From Pseudarthrobacter sp. AL07 (GTDB taxonomy: Bacteria; Actinomycetota; Actinomycetes; Actinomycetales; Micrococcaceae), in NCBI RefSeq assembly GCF_029960665.1, contig NZ_JASBRB010000003.1, forward strand, positions 268,233 to 332,232: a stretch of DNA of 64,000 nucleotides, in the 5' to 3' direction. This document shows, in pieces, positions 59,043 through 64,000 of the stretch; position 1 is the stretch's first letter, and the number at the start of each line of letters is the position of its first letter. The translations under genes were made by a program, and so were the position numbers. A model generated the notes under the pieces. That model was not told the DNA's origin. It ran no database searches and was given only the letters and a program-made list of their open reading frames with translations.

Positions 59043-59447
59043 GTGCCCCCACTCCCCGAGCCCTCATCCGATGCCACTCCGATACCGCGCGGCTGGCTGG
59101 CCCGGAAGCTCTTGCCGGGTGGTACCGAACCGGACCCCCGCTTCACCCTGGCCAACGAACGCACGTTCCTGGCCTGGATCAGGACGTCACTGGCGTTCCT
59201 GGCCGGTGGTATCGCGATCGAGGCGTTTACCGGCGGGCTGTTCAGCGGACCCGTCCGGGAGGGGCTGTCCGTCCTGTTGCTTGTCCTGGGCATGCTGATC
59301 AGCGCGGGCGCCGCCGCCCGGTGGCTCTCGGTGGAGCGAAGCATGCGGGCCGGAACGCCGCTGCCGTTGCCGCTGCTGGTTCCGCTGCTGGCCCTGGGCG
59401 GAGCGGTAGCCGCTGGCCTCATCATTTTCCTGATCCTGGCAGGCTGA
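59043..59447 (+). CDS. DUF202 (YidH-type) membrane protein
   Basis: A 134-residue protein with three predicted helices. The family signature at the first helix is DPRFTLANERTFLAWIRTSL followed by AFLAGGIAIE. The start is GTG. TAGAAT (59031-59036) lies 6 nt before it, so the message is probably leaderless. A second, shorter DUF202 protein follows after 3 bp. The function of the family is unknown. Confidence 0.88.
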   Translation: MPPLPEPSSDATPIPRGWLARKLLPGGTEPDPRFTLANERTFLAWIRTSLAFLAGGIAIEAFTGGLFSGPVREGLSVLLLVLGMLISAGAAARWLSVERSMRAGTPLPLPLLVPLLALGGAVAAGLIIFLILAG

Positions 59448-59450
59448 CCA

Positions 59451-59768
59451 GTGTCCGTGCATATGGACCCGGGGCTCCAGCCCGAACGAACCGTCATGGC
59501 CTGGGGCCGCACACTGCTGGCCTTGCTCACCGTCAGCGCCATTTTCCTGCGCTGGTTGCCCACTCACGGGCCACTGGTTCTAGCCCTCGTAGCCGCGGCA
59601 GTGGTCACGGCCGGTGGCATCTTCGCCACCCAACGGATCCGGTACCGGCGAAGCTCCCGGGGCATTAACGCCGAAAATCTCCACGCCGATGCGGGCGGCG
59701 TCTTCGCCTTGTCCGCAGGAGTTGTCCTGCTCGGTGCCGTCAGCATCATCGTTGCGCTGACGTTCTAG
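59451..59768 (+). CDS. Second DUF202 membrane protein
   Basis: A 105-residue protein with three hydrophobic segments. The DUF202 signature is shortened to GLQPERTVMAWGRTLLALLT. It starts at GTG 59451, or possibly at the ATG four codons later, immediately after the first DUF202 gene. The pairing of a long and a short DUF202 protein suggests a hetero-oligomer, but this is inference. Confidence 0.8.
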   Translation: MSVHMDPGLQPERTVMAWGRTLLALLTVSAIFLRWLPTHGPLVLALVAAAVVTAGGIFATQRIRYRRSSRGINAENLHADAGGVFALSAGVVLLGAVSIIVALTF

Positions 59769-59798
59769 CCCGCCCACCAAAAGGAGGCGGGAACGAAC

Positions 59799-61202
59799 CT
59801 ACCGGTACCCGTCCACGATCGACGCCGCGATTTCCTTGTACGCCCGCCGCGTCTCCGGCTTCAGTACGTCCAGGGTGACCAGGTCGCCGTCGGCCACTCC
59901 GCGATCGTGCGGGACGGCGATGAGCTGGCGGCAGATACCGGCGAGGTGTTCCTCGATGGCGTCCTTGTCCACGCGGGAGGAGACCTCGTCCTTGTCCGTG
60001 ATGACCACAATCGCGTTCCGGGCCAGGTCCTCGTAGCCGTGGCTCGCCAGCCAGTGCAGGGTGCTGCGGGCACGTTTGGCCCCGCTCACCGCATACCCGG
60101 CGGCGATGATGATGTTGTCCGCCGACTGCAGGATCCCGCTCATGGCATTGTGGGTCACGCCGGTGCCGCAGTCGGTCAGGGCCACGGAGTAGTAGTTGGA
60201 GATGAGCTTGCGTATCCGCAGGTACTCGGCGGCCGTGAGTGAGTCCGAGACCTCCGGGTCCTGCTCTCCCGCGATCAGGTGCAGCCGGCCGGCGTGGTGC
60301 ATGTACCGGGCCAGTGCGGTGAGGGAGTCAACACCTTCGATATTCGCCAGCAGGTCCGTGATGGTGCGCGGGCTGGCCTGCTGATAGATGCCTTCGCCGA
60401 GCGCGCGCTCCACAAGGTCGCCGGAGTCCGGGTTGGCGTCGATGGCGCAGGGCGGGTCGCCACGGAATTCGGCCAGCGTCAGGCCCACGCCCACCGTGGT
60501 GGAGGTCTTGCCGATGCCGCCCTTGAGGCTCAGCACCGCGGTGTTGAAACTGCCCTGCAGCTGACGGGAGATGCGGCGGCCCAGTTCGTCTTCCTCGCGC
60601 TGCTTGGCGCCGGGCCCCAGGTTCCAGGCCCCGCCCGTGAGCGCGTAGAGGGCGCCGCGGACACCGCCCACCGGCCGCGGTTTCTGTTCGCGCACAAACA
60701 GGCCCGGGGAGCTGATGAAGTCAGGCATGGGGCTGTCGGCGATGACGTCCGCCGCGGTGGGGCGGACGCGCCGGAACGCCGGCGTCGGTGCTTCCTCAGG
60801 AACGTACGACGACGGCGGCGCGGCTTCGTCGCCGTCGTACGCCACTGCGGAGGTGCCTGAGTCCGGCCCGGCAGGCTGCCCGGCCTGCGGTACCTGTGGC
60901 TGCGCGGTCACGGGCGGCCGCGCGGGCCGGCGGGTGGGCGCGGGAACAGAGGTGATGGGGGCAGAAGGCGCGGGACTGGCTTGGTCGGCGGCGGCTGCCG
61001 CCTCGGCCCAGGAACTGCGGCGCGGTACGGGGGTGCCGGCGTCGGGGGTGTTGGAAAGATCTGGCGTTACGGCTGGCATGGTTCCTGTCTGGGCATCCGA
61101 AAGGGCGCCGTCGGCGCGACGGAGGTCACGGCGTCGTCGGGGCGGTTGCGGTAGCCCTGCATCTGCGATGGGGCGTGCGTTCTGATCCGCCGGATCGGGC
61201 AT
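59799..61202 (-). CDS. MinD/ParA-like ATPase with long Pro/Ala-rich N-terminus
   Basis: A 467-residue protein. The first 190 residues are disordered and rich in Pro, Ala and Arg. The ATPase domain begins around residue 210 with the deviant Walker A TAVLSLKGGIGKTSTTVGVG, then AIDANPDSGDLVERAL (Walker A') and VALTDCGTGVTHNAM (Walker B region). Similar proteins occur with type VII secretion loci and as cell-pole or chromosome-organising ATPases in actinobacteria. Neither an ESX gene nor a ParB partner is in view, so the role is open. Confidence 0.83.
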   Translation of the reverse strand: MPDPADQNARPIADAGLPQPPRRRRDLRRADGALSDAQTGTMPAVTPDLSNTPDAGTPVPRRSSWAEAAAAADQASPAPSAPITSVPAPTRRPARPPVTAQPQVPQAGQPAGPDSGTSAVAYDGDEAAPPSSYVPEEAPTPAFRRVRPTAADVIADSPMPDFISSPGLFVREQKPRPVGGVRGALYALTGGAWNLGPGAKQREEDELGRRISRQLQGSFNTAVLSLKGGIGKTSTTVGVGLTLAEFRGDPPCAIDANPDSGDLVERALGEGIYQQASPRTITDLLANIEGVDSLTALARYMHHAGRLHLIAGEQDPEVSDSLTAAEYLRIRKLISNYYSVALTDCGTGVTHNAMSGILQSADNIIIAAGYAVSGAKRARSTLHWLASHGYEDLARNAIVVITDKDEVSSRVDKDAIEEHLAGICRQLIAVPHDRGVADGDLVTLDVLKPETRRAYKEIAASIVDGYR

Positions 61203-61295
61203 GTCTGTCCCCCCAGGACTTTCGGCACAAGGTTCTGCCGCACGTTACGGACTGATTCAGTCTGTAAGTCTAGGCGCTGGGCCGGGATTGTGAGG

Positions 61296-61415
61296 TCAGC
61301 CGCGGGTGAGCGCGGCCATTACCACGCTGGCGGTGAGGGCCAGAAGGACGGCAAGTATGGCGTAGGCCTGCCATTTGGGGCGGCCCTTGTGCGGGTTGAT
61401 ATCGATATAGGGCAT
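61296..61415 (-). CDS. 39-residue single-helix membrane protein
   Basis: The frame encodes a soluble basic start (MPYIDINPHKGRPKWQAY) and one transmembrane helix (AILAVLLALTASVVMAAL), ending TRG. AGGAGT lies about 12 nt upstream of the ATG. It follows another small membrane-protein frame by 2 bp. I do not recognise the family; the composition is convincing for a real small membrane protein. Confidence 0.6.
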   Translation of the reverse strand: MPYIDINPHKGRPKWQAYAILAVLLALTASVVMAALTRG

Positions 61416-61417
61416 GG

Positions 61418-61555
61418 CTAGCTGCGGTTACTCCTCGTGGCGGTCACCCGCACTGCGCGACGCTTCCGGCGCAGCACCTCGTACATCGCATAGAAAGGAA
61501 TCAGCAGCGTGCCCAACAGTGCACACAGCGCCAGGACATAGTCAATGAGAGCCAC
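61418..61555 (-). CDS. 45-residue single-helix membrane protein
   Basis: The GTG-initiated frame has GGAGA 7 nt upstream. It encodes one hydrophobic helix (IDYVLALCALLGTLLIPFYA) followed by a strongly basic tail (RRKRRAVRVTATRSNRS), so the C-terminus should face the cytoplasm. It lies just upstream of the 39-residue protein gene, and the two probably form an operon. Confidence 0.6.
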   Translation of the reverse strand: MALIDYVLALCALLGTLLIPFYAMYEVLRRKRRAVRVTATRSNRS

Positions 61556-61644
61556 AACGGTCTCCGTCGGTTAGCAGTGATCCCCCATGCGATCAGAGGT
61601 CACGTTATCCGTTGGTCACGTTGATGACAAATCACATCGTCCCC

Positions 61645-61680
61645 AGGCTGCGCGGCTCCTCCGGGGCAGCCGCGCAGCCT
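61645..61680. terminator. Hairpin downstream of the CHRD-like gene
   Basis: AGGCTGCGCGGCT (61645-61657) pairs perfectly with AGCCGCGCAGCCT (61668-61680) around a 10-nt loop. It lies 32 bp past the stop of the minus-strand gene. Confidence 0.75.
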
Positions 61681-61712
61681 GTGGTCGATGGATGTGTTAC
61701 AGATTGCGTGGA

Positions 61713-62363
61713 TTACCGGCTTTGGCTCAGCTGGCCGCAGGCTACCGGCAGTGTCGCCCAGGCAGGAAGTCCGGGCAGGGACGCAACCGTGGTTGGCAGC
61801 GGATCGGTCGGATTGATGCCGTGGATGACCACGTGCCGGTCCCCCAGCTTCAGTGCCTGCTTGAGTTCTGATTGCAGGTGGGACTTGGAGGCCTCTTCAC
61901 TGTAGTGATAGCTGCCGGACGCGTCCGCCACCGGGAAATCGAGTGAGGGCGCGAAGCTGTTCAGGTCGCTGTCCAGGGAGATCAGAACCGGCCCATATTT
62001 GGGCAAACCTTCGATAACGTCCACGAAGCTGTCGTGATTCACGTCATCGCCGGCATTGGGGCAGGTGGTCCCGGCGTGGATGTGCTGCGGGTGGAGCGTT
62101 CCGGCGGTGACCCCTTGGACGTCCACAGTGACGGTTATATCGTCACCGTTGACTGTGATGACAGCGGTCCCGCTCGCTGACGGAATCGTGTAGGTTGTGC
62201 CGGCGACAGTGTGCGCGCCCGCGTTCAACGGCGACAATTGAGCTACGAATTCCTTGTTCGGCACCGACTTGGTGCCTGGCCCGGAAGCCGCAGGTGCCCC
62301 TGCCGCGGTAAGAAGGACAAGCCCCACCGTCACTGTCCCGCACAATACTGCTGATCTGCGCAT
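61713..62363 (-). CDS. Secreted CHRD-like domain protein
   Basis: A 216-residue exported protein with a cleavable signal peptide (VLCGTVTVGLVLLTAAGAPA). The body (GTAVITVNGDDITVTVDVQG, LHPQHIHAGTTCPNAGDDVN) has the His-x-His pattern and beta-strand order of CHRD-like domains and is also somewhat like Cu/Zn superoxide dismutase beta-barrels. Two cysteines (TTCPNA and VACGQL) may form a disulfide. A GAGGAG ribosome site precedes the ATG. The function is unknown; a metal-binding or adhesive exported protein is plausible. Confidence 0.65.
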   Translation of the reverse strand: MRRSAVLCGTVTVGLVLLTAAGAPAASGPGTKSVPNKEFVAQLSPLNAGAHTVAGTTYTIPSASGTAVITVNGDDITVTVDVQGVTAGTLHPQHIHAGTTCPNAGDDVNHDSFVDVIEGLPKYGPVLISLDSDLNSFAPSLDFPVADASGSYHYSEEASKSHLQSELKQALKLGDRHVVIHGINPTDPLPTTVASLPGLPAWATLPVACGQLSQSR

Positions 62364-62589
62364 GATGTCTCCTCAAAGGATCACCGTCTCGCCATAGCCT
62401 CATCCAGTGGCGGGTCCGGCTTACACTCAAGGAACGGCGCCGGCCCATGCGGGGTGACGACCGCCCCCCGGCATGTAGCCTGAAAATACCATACAGCGGG
62501 GGACGAAGGCGATAGCCCCGGCCCGGCAATGGCAAAGACGCTAGCCTGCTGACCACGCGGCATGAGGACATCCGGGGTGCCCGGCGGGT

Positions 62590-62910
62590 TTAGGCTCCAC
62601 CGGGCACCGTTTGCCGCCCACGGAGCCTGCGGGCACGGGCGTGCAGGTCGGCCGCCGGAATGCGCCGGAGTTCATGGAACTGGGCAGGAGAAGCCTCATG
62701 TGCTCCTGGCGGGGCTGCCGGGCTGGCCGTCACTGAAGTATCGGTGATCAGCCCCATGCCGGCGTACTCTCGCACTGCGGCGATGCCGGCCACAGCTGCA
62801 GCCTTGCCGTCGAAGGCCTTGGACACTGCCATCACGGTTCCATCCGGCGCTGTGAGCCGAAACCTGAAATACGACTCGGCATCAACAAAAAGTACAAACA
62901 TTCCGGCCAT
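62590..62910 (-). CDS. DUF1508 (YegP-like) protein
   Basis: A 106-residue protein. The YegP-type repeat is visible once: MFVLFVDAESYFRFRLTAPD then GTVMAVSKAFDGKAAAVAGI, followed by a basic, Ala/Arg-rich C-terminus. ATG 62910 has GGGAGG upstream; the frame is open further but without similarity. DUF1508 proteins are small and of unknown function. It is divergent from the ArsR gene with about 290 bp between, including a palindrome. Confidence 0.72.
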   Translation of the reverse strand: MAGMFVLFVDAESYFRFRLTAPDGTVMAVSKAFDGKAAAVAGIAAVREYAGMGLITDTSVTASPAAPPGAHEASPAQFHELRRIPAADLHARARRLRGRQTVPGGA

Positions 62911-63104
62911 ATCTATCCTCCCGGTCGGCGGGTCCTCGGCGGCCTCGTTGCCGCTGAGCATCAACAGACGCAACCTGCGTCCCTCCCCGCTGATTTGATC
63001 GCGCGCGTCGCGCGCATCGCAATTTATCAATTCATCAAATGCTAAAGAGTCTGACGCAGGTCCCCGAAAAAGGGAACCCTCCGAGCTAGGCGTATGCTTT
63101 TTGT

Positions 63105-63132
63105 CAGTGGGACAGACAGGTCTGTCCCACTG
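63105..63132. promoter_or_regulatory. 28-bp palindrome, predicted ArsR operator
   Basis: Arms CAGTGGGACAGAC (63105-63117) and its exact complement (63120-63132) are separated by 2 bp. It lies 65 bp before the ArsR start in a divergent intergenic region and is a good candidate operator; a terminator-like role cannot be excluded. Confidence 0.6.
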
Positions 63133-63197
63133 CGCTGCGCACGGTCCGACAGGCCCGGCCACAGCAACTAGGCCAAGAGGAACGGAAGGGTGCCCCT

Positions 63198-63551
63198 GTG
63201 AGCAAGATATCCGACGGGCCAGCGTTAGCTGAGGCGAAATCGGACTTGTTCCGATCCCTGGGCCACCCTGTCCGCATCCGGGTGTTGGAGTTGCTGGCAG
63301 GCGGTCCGGTGAGAGTGAGCGAGCTACGTCAAGCCACCGATCTGGAAGCGTCCAACCTGTCCCAGCACCTCGGCGTTCTGCGGAAGCAGCGGCTGATTAT
63401 TTCCGGCCGCGCGGACGGCCAGATCCACTACCGGCTCAGCAGCCGCGAGGTGTTGCCGTTGCTTGCCATGGCCGGCGCGCTGCTGCGAAGCGCACACCAG
63501 TCGACCAGGCTTGAGCTGGCCGACGCAGAGGCGCCTCACCAAGAACTGTAG
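63198..63551 (+). CDS. ArsR/SmtB-family transcriptional regulator
   Basis: A 117-residue winged-helix regulator. The motif FRSLGHPVRIRVLELLAGGP is followed by the recognition helix in DLEASNLSQHLGVLRKQRLI and the wing ISGRADGQIHYRLS. There is no cysteine pair in the recognition helix, so it is not a classical metal sensor of the CadC or ArsR type. The start is GTG with GGAAGGG upstream. The neighbouring palindrome suggests autoregulation. Confidence 0.9.
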   Translation: MSKISDGPALAEAKSDLFRSLGHPVRIRVLELLAGGPVRVSELRQATDLEASNLSQHLGVLRKQRLIISGRADGQIHYRLSSREVLPLLAMAGALLRSAHQSTRLELADAEAPHQEL

Positions 63552-63905
63552 GGACGGCCCGCCACGGGCCCGTCTGATTGCGCATCCCCACGCCGGGCCT
63601 CATCGCCAGGGCGATTACCATTCCGGATCCTCCCAAGACTTAGCGCGGGGGAAGCCTTCGGCTTTCAGAACAACAGCCTTAGTGAGTTCACCTCGCTTTG
63701 CGGAATGAACAACAGCATTAGTTTTTCCGCGCGAGGGGCCACGAGAAGGATTGAAGTCTTATTCCCGGCCTGCAGAATCCAGAGGGTTACGACCGGCCCT
63801 ACGGCTTGACCTGCGGTGATAGTCCATCGAAGGCTCGAGATCAACTCCTTTTCGCGCAATTTTCCTGTTCACTCTAGAGATGTAATTGTTGTGATATATT
63901 CCTCC
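63552..63905. other. Gap of about 350 bp with lower GC
   Basis: A short GC-rich hairpin-like string (GGCCCGCCACGGGCC, 63557-63571) follows the ArsR stop and may be a terminator. From about 63660 the GC content falls compared with the rest of the window. A minus-strand frame at 63665-63859 lacks a ribosome site and I do not call it. Confidence 0.4.
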
Positions 63906-64000
63906 ATGTATTGCCTCTTGGGGGAGGCTAATGCAGGCATTTTGGGGCTCTTCCGAATGCAGGGTGTAGCCGGGGTTGGCGCGCGTGACTTCCGAGGCCG
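63906..64000 (+). CDS. Possible start of a gene cut by the window edge
   Basis: An ATG at 63906 opens a frame that runs to the end of the window (about 31 codons, beginning MYCLLGEANAGILGLFRMQG). There is no clear ribosome site, but TGATATAT just upstream could be a -10-like sequence. Too little is visible to assign a product, and it may not be coding. Confidence 0.2.
   Translation, partial: MYCLLGEANAGILGLFRMQGVAGVGARDFRG

Noticed and set aside
63665..63859. 64-codon minus-strand ORF in the AT-richer tail
   Set aside because: No ribosome site, no recognisable motif and no partner.
1..64000. tRNA, rRNA and well-known riboswitches
   Set aside because: I looked for cloverleaf-like and conserved riboswitch strings by eye and saw none. 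A covariance-model search would be needed to exclude small RNAs.

Overview
The window is high-GC (roughly two-thirds G+C by eye), densely coded actinobacterial DNA. The menaquinone genes, the ferredoxin-dependent sulfite reductase with an APS-type CysH, the many start codons preceded directly by a TANNNT box, and the gene families together suggest a Micrococcaceae chromosome of the Arthrobacter/Pseudarthrobacter type. I saw no rRNA, tRNA, CRISPR array, prophage or complete insertion sequence. It reads as ordinary core and catabolic chromosome with a few decayed genes.

Layout. 1-5.2 kb: the edge of a GAF-domain regulator, an FprA-type ferredoxin-NADP reductase, topoisomerase IB and a RarD permease. 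5.2-9.8 kb: a putrescine/GABA catabolic pair (aldehyde dehydrogenase and GabT) with a divergent PucR regulator. 9.8-15.4 kb: a CYTH-CHAD protein, a CynX-type MFS pump with a FadR-type regulator, two membrane proteins of unknown role and a gene remnant. 15.4-30.1 kb: a sulfur island with a second FNR and siroheme synthase, an SsuABC-type importer, sir-cysH-cysD-cysN and a CbiX-type chelatase, interrupted by a cysteine-synthase-like enzyme, a TetR/cupin pair and another gene remnant. 30.2-32.5 kb: a TRIC-type channel, a SUKH-like protein and an AbiEi/DUF559 protein. 32.7-45.4 kb: menaquinone synthesis (polyprenyl synthase, MenJ, MenG, MenF, MenD, MenC) interspersed with an amino-acid ABC importer and a PhoX phosphatase. 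45.5-53.4 kb: an Hpt-like protein, an MFS transporter and a LacI-controlled fructan/sucrose operon (binding protein, two permeases, GH32 enzyme). 53.5-58.6 kb: a PAP2 phosphatase, a TasA-like/SipW/secreted-protein module, an MFS transporter and small unknowns. 58.6-64 kb: a DUF202 pair, a MinD-like ATPase, two very small membrane proteins, a CHRD-like secreted protein, a DUF1508 protein, an ArsR regulator and a lower-GC tail.

How the parts work together. The sulfur genes cover sulfate activation (CysDN), reduction to sulfite (CysH), reduction to sulfide (Sir), supply of the siroheme that Sir needs (siroheme synthase and chelatase) and a likely source of reduced ferredoxin (the second FNR). 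Three of their transcription units share a promoter layout: a GTGAMCNNNNGTTTC element 43-44 bp from the start codon, then -35 and -10 boxes, then an apparently leaderless ATG. I regard this as the best candidate here for an undescribed regulatory system.

A second theme is a set of long intergenic hairpins, mostly between convergent genes. Two sequence families recur at distant loci, and some arms differ between loci while remaining complementary within each locus. They probably act as bidirectional terminators and may also be dispersed repeats.
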